This document shows positions 16,272-24,432 of a DNA stretch of 64,000 bases, piece by piece (positions within the stretch are counted from its first letter, which is position 1; each line of letters starts with the position of its first letter). A program made the translations under genes and the position numbers. The notes beneath the pieces are model-generated. The model saw nothing but the letters and a program-made list of their open reading frames with translations. It was not told the origin of the DNA and made no database searches. This DNA comes from Sphingobium faniae. GTDB lineage: Bacteria; Pseudomonadota; Alphaproteobacteria; Sphingomonadales; Sphingomonadaceae. The stretch lies in the NCBI GenBank assembly GCA_900100475.1, contig FMTU01000007.1:186001-250000 (forward strand). Reading direction: 5' to 3'.

Positions 16272-17549
16272 ATGAAGAATATCCACCGCGCCGCCCTGTT
16301 GGCGGCGGGCGCGACCGTTGTCGCATCCAAGCCCCGCGCCGTATTCGCGGCGCCGCGCGCCGATGCCGACAATCCCGTCGTCATGATCGCGCAGATCAAT
16401 GCCGCTGTCGAAGCCATGCGGGCCAAGCATGAGGAAGCCATTGCTGGCCGCCTCACGCAGGACGAGGCCAACGCGCTGATCGAGCCGATCAACGCCGAAA
16501 TCGATCGTCTGTCGGCGGCACTGACTGCGGCCCAGTTGGGCGGCGGCGCAGGCGATGGGCTCAACGCCGCTCAGCGCTCACACCGCGATGCCTTTGCCAC
16601 CTGGTTTCGTCGCGGCAACGTCGACGCCGACCTTGGCGAGCTGTCGGTCAACGCTGCCCTGACCACACAGTCCGATCCGGACGGCGGTTATGTCGTGCCT
16701 GTCGATTGGGAACAGGGTATTGACCGTGTGCTCGGCACAATGTCGGTGATGCGGCAGCTTGCCCGTGTCGTGCAGATTTCAGGCCAGACCTACAAGAAAC
16801 TGGTCAGTCTGGGGGGTGCGACGTCCGGTTGGGTCGGCGAAGAAGATGGTCGTCCCGGCACCAGCACGCCCACGCTGCGCGAGCTGGCGCTACCCTCGGG
16901 CGAGGTCTATGCCAATCCGGCCGCGACCCAGCAGCTGCTCGACGATGCACGGTTCGACGTCGCGGGTTGGTTGGCCGAAGAAATCTCAATCGAGTTTGGG
17001 GAAGCCGAAAGCGAAGCATTCATCACCGGCAATGGCAAGAACAAGCCGCGTGGTGTTCTTGCCTATGATACCATTGCGAACGCTTCCTATGCCTGGGGCA
17101 AGATTGGGTTCGTCAAGACCGGTGCAGCCGCGGCGTTTGCCGGAACCGATCCCGGCGATGCCCTGATCGACCTGCTCTTCGCACTCAAGCAGGGCTACCG
17201 CAATGGCGCGGCGTTCCTCACTTCCGATGCCGTCATGGCAGAAATTCGCAAATGGAAGGACGGACAGGGCAATTATCTCTGGGCTCCGCCGTCCACGAGC
17301 GATCAGGTCGGAACGATCCTGGGCAAGCCCGTTTATACTGACGACTATATGGATACGCTGGGCGCGAACAAATTCCCCGTGGCCGTCGCTGACTGGAAGC
17401 GCGCCTATACCATCGCCGATCGCATCGGCGTGCGTATCCTGCGCGATCCCTACACCAATAAGCCTTTCGTCCAGTTCTATGCGACCAAGCGCGTGGGTGG
17501 CGGCGTCACCAACTTCGAGGCGATCAAGCTGTTGAAGTGCTCGGCCTGA
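16272..17549 (+). CDS. HK97-family major capsid protein
   Basis: A 425-residue protein starting at ATG 16272 after GGAGAC. Residues 1-120 make a helical, Ala- and Glu-rich delta-domain-like prefix expected to be removed by the protease. The fold core follows: TTQSDPDGGYVVPVDWEQGI, GGATSGWVGEEDGRP, AFITGNGKNKPRGVL, AFLTSDAVMAEIRKWKD, and GKPVYTDDYMDTLG, which are hallmark HK97 capsid motifs. About 305 residues would remain after cleavage, the usual size. Confidence 0.95.
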   Translation: MKNIHRAALLAAGATVVASKPRAVFAAPRADADNPVVMIAQINAAVEAMRAKHEEAIAGRLTQDEANALIEPINAEIDRLSAALTAAQLGGGAGDGLNAAQRSHRDAFATWFRRGNVDADLGELSVNAALTTQSDPDGGYVVPVDWEQGIDRVLGTMSVMRQLARVVQISGQTYKKLVSLGGATSGWVGEEDGRPGTSTPTLRELALPSGEVYANPAATQQLLDDARFDVAGWLAEEISIEFGEAESEAFITGNGKNKPRGVLAYDTIANASYAWGKIGFVKTGAAAAFAGTDPGDALIDLLFALKQGYRNGAAFLTSDAVMAEIRKWKDGQGNYLWAPPSTSDQVGTILGKPVYTDDYMDTLGANKFPVAVADWKRAYTIADRIGVRILRDPYTNKPFVQFYATKRVGGGVTNFEAIKLLKCSA

Positions 17550-17624
17550 TCGGGCGCGCCCCGATCGATTGACCGGCCGCCGTCGACCCTGGCGGTGGCC
17601 ATACCTCTCTCCTGGAGACTTTCC

Positions 17625-18065
17625 ATGAAGGACATTCATTCCGCGCTGCTCGCGGCCGTCGCGATTGGCGCAGCCGTGCTGGACGCCGACAACACCCCCG
17701 CAGCCATCGATCTGATTGGCTACGATGGCGCTGAAATCCTCTTGATGGTGGGCATTGGCGGCATCACGTTCAGCGGCACCAACAAGATCGAGTTCAAGCT
17801 CACCCATTCCGACGACGACGTAACCTATGACGCTGTCGATATCGGCGATGTGCTGGGTGCGGCCTCCGTCGGCACCGGCGGCATCATCAAGGCGCTGACC
17901 AGCGCCCATGCTGCCGCTGCCGCTTATCGCTTCGGCTACAAGGGCGGCAAACGCTATCTGAAGTTGCTGGCGGATTTCAGCGGCACGCATGGCACCGGAA
18001 CGCCGATCGCAGCGGTCGTGCTTAAAGGCGCCGGTCACGACAACCCGCAGGCCAACCAGGCCTGA
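17625..18065 (+). CDS. Head-associated hypothetical protein (possible decoration protein)
   Basis: A 146-residue protein starting at ATG 17625 after GGAGAC. It is Ala/Gly-rich and strand-rich (AAIDLIGYDGAEILLMVGIG, ITFSGTNKIEFKLTHSDD, YLKLLADFSGTHGTG). It lies between capsid and head-tail connector genes, where many siphoviruses encode a small beta-sandwich head protein. A surface or decoration role is likely by position, not from motifs. The 75-bp spacer upstream of it has a GC-rich inverted segment. Confidence 0.6.
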   Translation: MKDIHSALLAAVAIGAAVLDADNTPAAIDLIGYDGAEILLMVGIGGITFSGTNKIEFKLTHSDDDVTYDAVDIGDVLGAASVGTGGIIKALTSAHAAAAAYRFGYKGGKRYLKLLADFSGTHGTGTPIAAVVLKGAGHDNPQANQA

Positions 18066-18121
18066 ACGGCAGCGGGCCGGCCATCCGGCCCGCTCCTCTT
18101 TTCCGCAATTGGGGTATAGCA

Positions 18122-18637
18122 ATGGCCGGTGCGATTTCGCTGGAAGATGCGAAGGCATATCTGCGCGTCGATGGCGGCGACGAAGACGCCGTCATCGAAC
18201 GGATGATCGATGCGGCGGCGCGCCATATCGAAAGCACCTATGGCGTGGTCAGCCGCGAGCGGGAGGAATCGTTTTTGTTCGACGGCCTTCCAGCGAAAAT
18301 CCGCATCCCGCGCATCCCCGTTGATCTGGCAACCATCGGCGTCACATATCTGGACACGGAAGGCACCACGCAGATTATTGATGGAGCCCGCGCAAACGAG
18401 CGAGATGGATGGATATGGCTCAGTCCAGCGATGGGGACGGACTGGCCCGCCAATGTCGCAGCCGTGGGGGCGCTCACGGTTACGGCAAGCATCGGGTATG
18501 TCGAGGATGCGTCGCCGGATGACGTCAAACAGGCAACGCGCATGATCGTCGATCACTGGTTTTCGACCAGGGATTTTTCGTTGCCACCGCCCAATGTCGA
18601 TTTCCTTGTCGATCATTATCGCTTCCGGAGGGTGTGA
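18122..18637 (+). CDS. Head-tail connector protein (gp6-like)
   Basis: A 171-residue protein opening SLEDAKAYLRVDGGDEDAVI followed by MIDAAARHIESTYG. This is the pattern of the gp6-like/YqbG head-tail connector family (an L-D-AKxxLRVD start, then an A-A-xx-I-E helix). It forms the ring that adapts the portal to the tail. The stop overlaps the next ATG (TGATG at 18635-18639), coupling it to the head-closure gene. Confidence 0.85.
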   Translation: MAGAISLEDAKAYLRVDGGDEDAVIERMIDAAARHIESTYGVVSREREESFLFDGLPAKIRIPRIPVDLATIGVTYLDTEGTTQIIDGARANERDGWIWLSPAMGTDWPANVAAVGALTVTASIGYVEDASPDDVKQATRMIVDHWFSTRDFSLPPPNVDFLVDHYRFRRV

Positions 18638-18975
18638 TGGCATCTGGGTCTCTCCGGTCAGGTCGCCGCGATAGGCGTATCATCATCGAGCGCGCCACCA
18701 TCACGCGCAACCCTTACAATGAGCCGTTCGAGACTTGGGGCGAATATTGCCGGGAATATGCCGCCGTCTTTTACGGCAACGGCACGGAGCAGCGGGAGGC
18801 CGCCCAGACGCAGGCGTCACAAGTCGCCAGCTTTGAAGTTCTGGCGAATAGCAAGACGCGCGCGATCAGCGTGACGGACCGGATCAGCTTCGGCGGCGGC
18901 CTGTGGGATATCCGCTCGGTCGCGCCGATAGGCCGGGATGGCGTGAAGATCAATGCGGTCAGGGCGGCGGCGTAA
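18637..18975 (+). CDS. Phage head closure protein
   Basis: A 112-residue protein beginning SGRRDRRIIIERATITRN and containing NEPFETWGEYCREYAAV and VTDRISFGGGLWDIRSVAPI. This is the compact beta-barrel pattern of the HK97 gp7/SPP1 gp16 head-tail stopper family (R-x-IxIE start, W-xxI-xx central motif). It seals DNA in the head before tail joining. The start overlaps the connector stop and its stop overlaps the next ATG. Confidence 0.85.
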   Translation: MASGSLRSGRRDRRIIIERATITRNPYNEPFETWGEYCREYAAVFYGNGTEQREAAQTQASQVASFEVLANSKTRAISVTDRISFGGGLWDIRSVAPIGRDGVKINAVRAAA

Positions 18976-19403
18976 TGGTTGAAACCTTCAAACTCACCGG
19001 CATGAAAGAGTTGGAGCAGGCGCTGGCGCAGATCGGTGACGTCCCGAAAAACCGGCGCATCGGCTTTAAGGCTTTGCGTGCCGGGGGCGAGCCGATCGCT
19101 AAATCGGCTCGATCCATGGCGCCGGTCGATGAAGGAGATCTGCGCGAAAGTATTGATGTGTTGCCAACCCTAGCGCCGTCACAGCGCGGCGACCGCGGCG
19201 CAGTGGCTCCGCTGGAAATGCATGTCGGCCCCGGCCAGCATCCGCAGGCGATTACGCAGGAGTTTGGGACGTGGTTTTCTCCAGCGCAGCCATTCATGCG
19301 CCCAGCGTGGGAATCGCAGCGCATGACGGCGCTGGACCTGATCGGCGCAACGCTGGGCATCGAAGTGACGAATGCCGCCGCGAAGGCTCCGAAAGGGCGA
19401 TAA
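18975..19403 (+). CDS. HK97 gp10-family tail completion protein
   Basis: A 142-residue protein with LTGMKELEQALAQIGDVPKN at the start, then ALRAGGEPIAKSARSMAPVD, and EFGTWFSPAQPFMRPAWES near the end. The (A)R-xx-AP-x-x-x-G-x-L-R pattern and the E-F-G-T...PFMRPA box are diagnostic of HK97 gp10-type proteins, which join tail to head. Its ATG overlaps the upstream TAA. Confidence 0.9.
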   Translation: MVETFKLTGMKELEQALAQIGDVPKNRRIGFKALRAGGEPIAKSARSMAPVDEGDLRESIDVLPTLAPSQRGDRGAVAPLEMHVGPGQHPQAITQEFGTWFSPAQPFMRPAWESQRMTALDLIGATLGIEVTNAAAKAPKGR

Positions 19404-19796
19404 ATGGAAGCAGACCTTATCGCTCGCCTGCTGGATGATGGCGGACTGTCGGTGCTTATCGGAAACCGGGTCAATCCTGTGTCCCGCGTTCAGGGGGAGG
19501 ATCTGCCTGCGCTGACGTTGATGACGGTTTCTCCGGGGCGGGCCTATACGTTCGCGGGGCCAGTCAGGGCGCACGGCACGCTGATGCAGTTCGATGCATG
19601 GGCGATCGAGGTCGCGCAGGCGAAGGCCGTCATCGCCACCCTGACAGACATCCTAGAAGCTCCCGCTACTGTTGGTGGCACTGTGTTCGGCATGTCCTTT
19701 CTCCAGTCTGAGCGGGACGGTCATGAAGATGTGCCGGGAATCGGCACTGTGTTCCGCATCAGCGCGGATTTTCTCATCTGGTGGCAATCTCTCTGA
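19404..19796 (+). CDS. DUF3168-type tail completion protein
   Basis: A 130-residue protein starting one base after the previous stop. The sequence ADLIARLLDDGGLSVLIGNR, then LPALTLMTVSPGRAY, and LMQFDAWAIEVAQAKAVIAT fits the DUF3168/tail terminator family: helical start, V-x-P central strand, and a conserved (Q)xDxWA motif. It caps the tail tube at the head-proximal end and sets the tail-joining interface. Confidence 0.85.
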   Translation: MEADLIARLLDDGGLSVLIGNRVNPVSRVQGEDLPALTLMTVSPGRAYTFAGPVRAHGTLMQFDAWAIEVAQAKAVIATLTDILEAPATVGGTVFGMSFLQSERDGHEDVPGIGTVFRISADFLIWWQSL

Positions 19797-19809
19797 AAGG
19801 TAATGTGAA

Positions 19810-20253
19810 ATGGCCAACGTAAAGATCGGCTATGGCGCCGGCCTATGGATCGCGGACGACGCAGATGCCCTGACCGAGATCGCGGAAGTGATTTCGATCA
19901 GTCTGCCCAACCCGCAGCAGAACGATGTCCTGGCAACACACTTCAAATCGCCGGGCCGCGCGAATGAATATGTGCCCGGGCTGATCGATAACGGTGAAGT
20001 CACGTTCGGCATCAACTATATCGCTGGCAGCGCGACTGACACACTCATAACCGAGGCGCTGGAAGGCGGCGAAGCGCGCGATGTCGTGGTGGCCATCCCC
20101 GCCGGTGCAACGTTCCAGTATTTCGAATATTCGGCGATCATCAAAGGGTTTGAAAAGGAAATCCCGATCGATGACCGTCAAACGGCGACTGTCACCATGC
20201 GCGTGAACGGCGCAGTCACTCAGTCTGCCGTCAACCCGGTTCCCGCCCCGTGA
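19810..20253 (+). CDS. Major tail tube protein
   Basis: A 147-residue protein, ATG 19810 after GAAAGG. It is strand-rich with VKIGYGAGLWIADDAD, VISISLPNPQQNDVLATHFK, and EVTFGINYIAGSATD, then YFEYSAIIKGFEKEIP. This resembles siphovirus tail tube proteins, in which a conserved x-I-x-x-P strand and F-x-G-x-V/I loop build stacked hexamers. Position between tail completion and tail chaperone genes supports the assignment. Confidence 0.85.
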   Translation: MANVKIGYGAGLWIADDADALTEIAEVISISLPNPQQNDVLATHFKSPGRANEYVPGLIDNGEVTFGINYIAGSATDTLITEALEGGEARDVVVAIPAGATFQYFEYSAIIKGFEKEIPIDDRQTATVTMRVNGAVTQSAVNPVPAP

Positions 20254-20612
20254 CAAATCCGATGAGGGGCGAAGCCTCTTTCGAGGCTGATGGCGAAACC
20301 TATGTTGTCACCATGAACGCCGATGCGCTGATGATGGCGGAAAACATCACCGGCAAGCCGATCAGCGCAATTCTGGCCCTGTTCGACAGTGGAGCGCACC
20401 TGGGCATGACGGCGGCGCTCGCTTGGTCTGGCACATATCGGCAATATGCCATCCCCTATGACGAAATGGCCGACCGTGTTCTCCGCTGGGGCGTCCCCAT
20501 GGTGCGCGAAGCCGTCTCCAAGGCGATGCAGCACGCATGGCCTGAAAAGGAGGAAGAGGAGGTAAACCCTCCGAAGCGGGGTCGGAAGAAAGCAGCGGCT
20601 GGAACTGGCTGA
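20250..20612 (+). CDS. Tail assembly chaperone, short (zero-frame) product
   Basis: Starts at GTG 20250, overlapping the tail tube stop; an in-frame ATG at 20262 is an alternative. The 120-residue product contains GEASFEADGETYVVTMNADA and DEMADRVLRWGVPMVREAVS, the pattern of GTA gp10-like tail chaperones. It ends in an acidic run, then a Lys/Arg-rich tail (PPKRGRKKAAAGTG). By analogy with lambda G it binds the tape measure protein during tail assembly. It is followed by a -1 frameshift extension to 20887. Confidence 0.8.
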   Translation: MTNPMRGEASFEADGETYVVTMNADALMMAENITGKPISAILALFDSGAHLGMTAALAWSGTYRQYAIPYDEMADRVLRWGVPMVREAVSKAMQHAWPEKEEEEVNPPKRGRKKAAAGTG

Positions 20613-20887
20613 AGCTCTTTTCGCTGTGGTGCGAAGCTGGCTTCGACCCCGCGCAATTCTGGTTGCAGACACCCCGTCTCCTGAAGGCAGCAGTGGACGG
20701 CTATAGTCAGCGTATTCATTGGGAGCATCGGGACAAAATGACCGCCGCATGGCATGGTGCCGCGTTCGGGCGGGTCAAGAAAATGCCGACGCTGGAAAAG
20801 GTCATAGGGGAGAAACGAGCGGCGGTGAAGATGCAAAGCCACCAGCAGATGCTGGCGGCGATGCAATCCCTGGTCGGCAGAAGCTAA
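20250..20887 (+). CDS. Tail assembly chaperone, -1 frameshift fusion product
   Basis: Predicted join of 20250-20570 with 20570-20887 by -1 slippage on AAACCCT, giving a 212-residue fusion. The second frame is open from 20546 and has no good start of its own before a TTG at 20663. Yet it encodes protein-like sequence with conserved character from its first residues (GWNWLKLFSLWCEAGFDP, then MPTLEKVIGEKRAAV). The same region in other siphoviruses (lambda G/GT) is expressed by programmed frameshifting. The GT-type extension links the tape measure to tail tube subunits. The exact slip position is inferred from sequence. Confidence 0.75.
20564..20570 (+). promoter_or_regulatory. Programmed -1 frameshift heptamer AAACCCT
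   Basis: In the chaperone reading frame the bases are read as gtA AAC CCT, a perfect X-XXY-YYZ slippery heptamer (XXX = AAA, YYY = CCC, Z = T). Slippage by one base re-pairs both tRNAs at the first two positions. The zero frame stops at 20610-20612 and the -1 frame continues to 20887. No strong pseudoknot was sought by computation. Confidence 0.75.
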
Positions 20888-20902
20888 GCGGTCGTCAACC
20901 GT

Positions 20903-21163
20903 TCATTTGTTGAGATTCGACCAGTTTCTATAAGCGTCGCTGGACACGCCGCTTGAGTTCTTCGGCTGGGCTTCGTTTTGCGGCTTCTCGAAAAAGCGGT
21001 CGCGAAACATCACGCCTTGGATGCAGTAAGGTGCTGCCACCAAAAATACTGCGACTGCCGCCGCTGCTGCCTGTTGGGCTGCTCCTGGTGCGCCCAAAGA
21101 GGCGAGTATGAGCAGCAGGCCGATTGCTGCTCCTATAAACGTTAATATCTTGAAAACCTTCAT
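20903..21163 (-). CDS. Small membrane protein, accessory (moron) gene
   Basis: An 86-residue minus-strand protein preceded by GGGAGGG. It has two hydrophobic segments, ILTFIGAAIGLLLILASLGA near the N-terminus and AAAVAVFLVAAPYCI, then a polar tail rich in Asn and Ser. Orientation opposite to the tail operon and its own ribosome site mark it as an independently expressed accessory gene. Small two-span proteins in such positions often alter the host surface or exclude superinfecting phages. No family is recognised. Confidence 0.65.
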   Translation of the reverse strand: MKVFKILTFIGAAIGLLLILASLGAPGAAQQAAAAAVAVFLVAAPYCIQGVMFRDRFFEKPQNEAQPKNSSGVSSDAYRNWSNLNK

Positions 21164-21234
21164 CTGGCCCTCCCATTCTGGAGGGATGTAATCTCAATTG
21201 TGGAGCGGAAGCAACAGGACTAAGCTTTGGTAAT

Positions 21235-21591
21235 TTAAACGCGCAATCCTTCGCCCACCGCCTTTTCAGCGGCGATCCTCAAGGCGTCTTCACCCCAAGA
21301 GTTCAGGCTCTTGCCCGCCAGTTGAGCGGCAAGCGCGGCCTGAGCATGGACAGTAGGATCGATGCGGAACATCACTTTGCCGGAGTAGGGCTTCTGCGGG
21401 GACTTGCCGACCTTGGCGCAGGTTTCGAGATAGTCCTCAACCGCTTCATGGAAAGCGTCGATGAAGGCTTTGCCGTCATCGGCATGAAAACTGATATTGT
21501 CTTCGATCCCGGCCAGCTTGCCGACAAGGATCATATCGTCGGCGTCGAAATCAACGGTGGCCGCATATCCCTTGTAGGTCATCACAGTCAT
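21235..21591 (-). CDS. hicB: HicB-family antitoxin
   Basis: A 118-residue minus-strand protein from ATG 21591; a second ATG at 21582 is possible. Residues 5-70 form the partial RNase H-like HicB domain (YKGYAATVDFDADDMILVGK, then AFIDAFHEAVEDYLETC). Residues 75-118 make a ribbon-helix-helix (FRIDPTVHAQAALAAQLAGK, then NSWGEDALR). HicB neutralises HicA by direct binding and represses the operon. The start overlaps the HicA stop by four bases (21588-21591), so toxin and antitoxin are coupled with the toxin first. Confidence 0.9.
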   Translation of the reverse strand: MTVMTYKGYAATVDFDADDMILVGKLAGIEDNISFHADDGKAFIDAFHEAVEDYLETCAKVGKSPQKPYSGKVMFRIDPTVHAQAALAAQLAGKSLNSWGEDALRIAAEKAVGEGLRV

Positions 21592-21842
21592 GGGGTTACT
21601 CCTAGTTTCATAAGATAGTCGCGGGCTTCGCGGACCTGATAGCGCTTCGCTTCCTTGGCCGGGTGCGGCCGATGGAAGCTGGCGATCATCCCATCCTTCG
21701 CGAACCGAACGCGGGAACCGTTGCCCTCGATCAATTCGCAACCCACGGCGCTCAACAGGCTTTCGATGGCCGCCCAAGCGATGGTGCCCGAAACCGGGTC
21801 GGTGAAAATCGCCTTGAGCGTCTTCTGCTGCTTGCCGTTCAT
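21588..21842 (-). CDS. hicA: HicA-family mRNA interferase toxin
   Basis: An 84-residue minus-strand protein from ATG 21842. The double-stranded-RNA-binding-like HicA fold is visible: IAWAAIESLLSAVGCELIE, then GSRVRFAKDGMIASFHRPHP with the catalytic His region, and VREARDYLMKLGV at the end. HicA cleaves mRNAs and halts growth when free of HicB. The pair lies inside the phage tail operon in reverse orientation, as cargo that may stabilise the prophage or act in phage competition. Confidence 0.9.
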   Translation of the reverse strand: MNGKQQKTLKAIFTDPVSGTIAWAAIESLLSAVGCELIEGNGSRVRFAKDGMIASFHRPHPAKEAKRYQVREARDYLMKLGVTP

Positions 21843-21892
21843 GCAAGCATATTATGATAGCATTCCGTCAAACGCAAGCACTATTTGATAGC
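21843..21892 (-). promoter_or_regulatory. hicAB promoter region with two direct repeats
   Basis: Two 19-bp imperfect repeats, starting GCAAGCA and ending TGATAGC, lie at 21843-21861 and 21874-21892. They match at 15 of 19 positions and are 31 bp apart start to start, close to three helical turns. The segment is AT-rich compared with its neighbours. The spacing on one face of the helix fits cooperative binding by the HicB ribbon-helix-helix for autoregulation, which is inference. Confidence 0.5.
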
Positions 21893-21912
21893 TAACTTTT
21901 CGGAGATGAGCT

Positions 21913-24432
21913 TTGGCAAAATCTGTGATCGGCGCACTGCGCGTCACACTCGGGCTTGATTCTGCTCAGTTCGAAACTGGCATCAAACGCGCCTCTAAAA
22001 CGAACCAGCAGTTCGTGCGTTCGGCAAAGGAAGTTCGAGGCGCGTCCGATCAGATTTCCCGCTCTTTGCGAGGAATAGGCGCCGCCGTGGGCATCACGTC
22101 CATCACGGCAGCAGGCGCGGCCTTCCTCAAGCTCGCTGACCAATCCAAGCAGCTTGCCGCCCAACTCAGGCTCGCTACGGCACAGTTCGGCAGCTTTGGA
22201 CAGGCTCAGCAGGACGTGAACCGCATTGCTGCCACTACGCGCAACGGGCTGTCGGAGACGGGCACTCTCTATGCGAATTTCATGCGCGCCACGAAGGAAC
22301 TTGGCGGCCAGCAATGGGAAGCCGCGCGCGCGACCGAGACGTTCTCCAAAACGCTCAAAGTCAGCGGGGCCAGCCAGGCGGAGGCCGCATCCGCGACATT
22401 GCAATTCGGCCAAGCGCTGGCTTCTGGCGTCCTGCGCGGTGATGAGTTCAACAGCATCATGGAATCGTCGCCACGGCTCGCTCGCCTCTTGGCGGATAGT
22501 CTGGGCGTGCCGGTGGGCAGTCTGCGAAAAATGGCGGAAGAAGGCCAATTGACGGCCGACAAGCTGTTCAAGGCCCTGACCGATCGCAAGTTTACTGATG
22601 CGATCGATGCCGAGTTCAAGCAGATGCCCGTCACGTTCGACGAGGCTATGCAGCAGGTTCGCAATGCGGCTGTGACCACCTTCGGCGATTTTGATCGCGG
22701 CGGCCAATTCTCAACGGCTATCGCCAATTTCGTCACCGATGGCGCGAAGGGCTTTGATGACATGGGCTCCGCCGCTGAGAGATTCGGCATAACGACGCGC
22801 CAGCAGATCAATTCAGTTTCCGAGGCGATTAAGCCTTTAATCGACCTTCTCGGACAAGTGCGCGGATTGCTTTCAGGTATCGAAAACAGTGTCCCGAACG
22901 GTGCGAAGATCAGCCCCGAGGGGATGGCATCGGGCGCTGACTTCTTGACCGGGGTGTGGCGGCGACCGCAGGCATTTGGCCGCGGCATTTATTCCGCCGC
23001 AACCGGCGGGACATTCCGCAAGGGTTTTGATGATTTCATGACTAGCACGAGCGCTGCCGCGCTGGTTAGCCGAACGAACAAAAACATCGATAATGCCAAT
23101 ACTAAGGCGACGCTTGATCGGATCATGCAGGGGAACCCCCTTCGTGATGCGCCGCAAAAGCCGTCTATTCTCAAGCCAGCGGCCACCGACCCCAAGAAGG
23201 ATAATGCGGCTGAACGCGGCGCCGAAGCCGCCCGCAAGAAGGCCCAGCGCGAGGCGGAACGCGCAGCGGACGCCCTGCGCCGCTTCACCGACGATCTCGC
23301 TCGCGAAAATGCCGATCTCGTTTCGACCACGGCGGATTTGACCGGGACCATCGAGGCGCGCCGAGACGCAGACCTCAACCAGATTGAGGTTGAGCGTCAG
23401 GTTCGGGAGCGCGCTATCCAATCTGACGATGATATTGATGCCGCGAAAAAGCAGCAGCTTATCGAACTCAACAATCAGAACGCGCAGGCACGCAAGAATC
23501 TGGCGGCGCAACGCGCGAAGGAAGAAATCGACCAACGCACCATCAGGCAAGAGCGGGACCGGGCAGACCTAGCGATTGAACTGATGAGCCTGTCCGCCGA
23601 TGCAGCGCGCACGGCTCGCGAGCGCCGCGCCGTCGAACTGCGGATTCTCGACGCGCAATTCGATATTGAACGCCGAACATTGGAAATAGAGGCGGCATCC
23701 AGCGACCTGGAAACAGCCACGCGTGCGCGCGCAAGGTTGATGGCGCTTCCGGCGTTACAGGCAGGCGCTCGCGATCAGGTTACGCGGCAAACTCAAGGCC
23801 CGCTGGACGCCTATTTGGATCGTCTGCCCCGTTCGGCTGACGAAGCGCGCGAGGCGCTGGAGCGTGTACAGGTCGATGGCATTGACGGGATCGTCAACGG
23901 CCTTGCCGATGCGGCGACGGGCGCCCGGTCGCTCGGCGACGTGTTCAAGAGCGTTACCAACCAGATCATCGCCGACCTCATCCGCATCCAATTGCAGAAG
24001 GCGATTGTCGGCGGGTTGTCCAACGTGCTGGGTGGCGTGTTTGGGGGTAATCCGCTTGCTGGTTCACTCACGACGGCCAGCAAGAATGTCGCCAGCCTTG
24101 CGGCCAATGTCGGCAAATCGCCATTCCCTGACCTTCCCGGCTTCGCGACCGGCGGCAGTTTCCGTGTCGGCGGCGTGCCGGGGATCGACAAGAACGTCGT
24201 CGCCTTCAAGGCAACGCGTGGCGAAATGGTCGATATTCGTAAGCCCGGTAACGACAACGGCGGTATCGTGAAGGTTCTGGTGGAAGCCAACGAATATTTT
24301 GATGCCAGGGTCGCTCAGGGGGCCGCTTCAGTCGCCGCCCCCATGGCCATGGCATCCGGCATGCAGGCACGCAGCGCCGCTACTTCAGACGTGGCGCGAA
24401 AAAGCCGTCGCCGCATTCCGGGACGCGGCTGA
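21913..24432 (+). CDS. Tail length tape measure protein
   Basis: An 839-residue protein starting at TTG 21913 after CGGAGATGAG. It begins with IGALRVTLGLDSAQFETGIK, the standard tape-measure N-terminal motif. It contains a hydrophobic stretch (GAAVGITSITAAGAAFLKLA) and DEFNSIMESSPRLARLLADS, the tape-measure domain signature. A long charged helical section follows (about residues 430-600). The C-terminus has a membrane-like segment (KAIVGGLSNVLGGVFGG), and FATGGSFRVGGVPGIDKN, typical of GTA/HK97 tape measures. Its length sets tail length: about 840 residues implies roughly 125 nm. Confidence 0.93.
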   Translation: MAKSVIGALRVTLGLDSAQFETGIKRASKTNQQFVRSAKEVRGASDQISRSLRGIGAAVGITSITAAGAAFLKLADQSKQLAAQLRLATAQFGSFGQAQQDVNRIAATTRNGLSETGTLYANFMRATKELGGQQWEAARATETFSKTLKVSGASQAEAASATLQFGQALASGVLRGDEFNSIMESSPRLARLLADSLGVPVGSLRKMAEEGQLTADKLFKALTDRKFTDAIDAEFKQMPVTFDEAMQQVRNAAVTTFGDFDRGGQFSTAIANFVTDGAKGFDDMGSAAERFGITTRQQINSVSEAIKPLIDLLGQVRGLLSGIENSVPNGAKISPEGMASGADFLTGVWRRPQAFGRGIYSAATGGTFRKGFDDFMTSTSAAALVSRTNKNIDNANTKATLDRIMQGNPLRDAPQKPSILKPAATDPKKDNAAERGAEAARKKAQREAERAADALRRFTDDLARENADLVSTTADLTGTIEARRDADLNQIEVERQVRERAIQSDDDIDAAKKQQLIELNNQNAQARKNLAAQRAKEEIDQRTIRQERDRADLAIELMSLSADAARTARERRAVELRILDAQFDIERRTLEIEAASSDLETATRARARLMALPALQAGARDQVTRQTQGPLDAYLDRLPRSADEAREALERVQVDGIDGIVNGLADAATGARSLGDVFKSVTNQIIADLIRIQLQKAIVGGLSNVLGGVFGGNPLAGSLTTASKNVASLAANVGKSPFPDLPGFATGGSFRVGGVPGIDKNVVAFKATRGEMVDIRKPGNDNGGIVKVLVEANEYFDARVAQGAASVAAPMAMASGMQARSAATSDVARKSRRRIPGRG

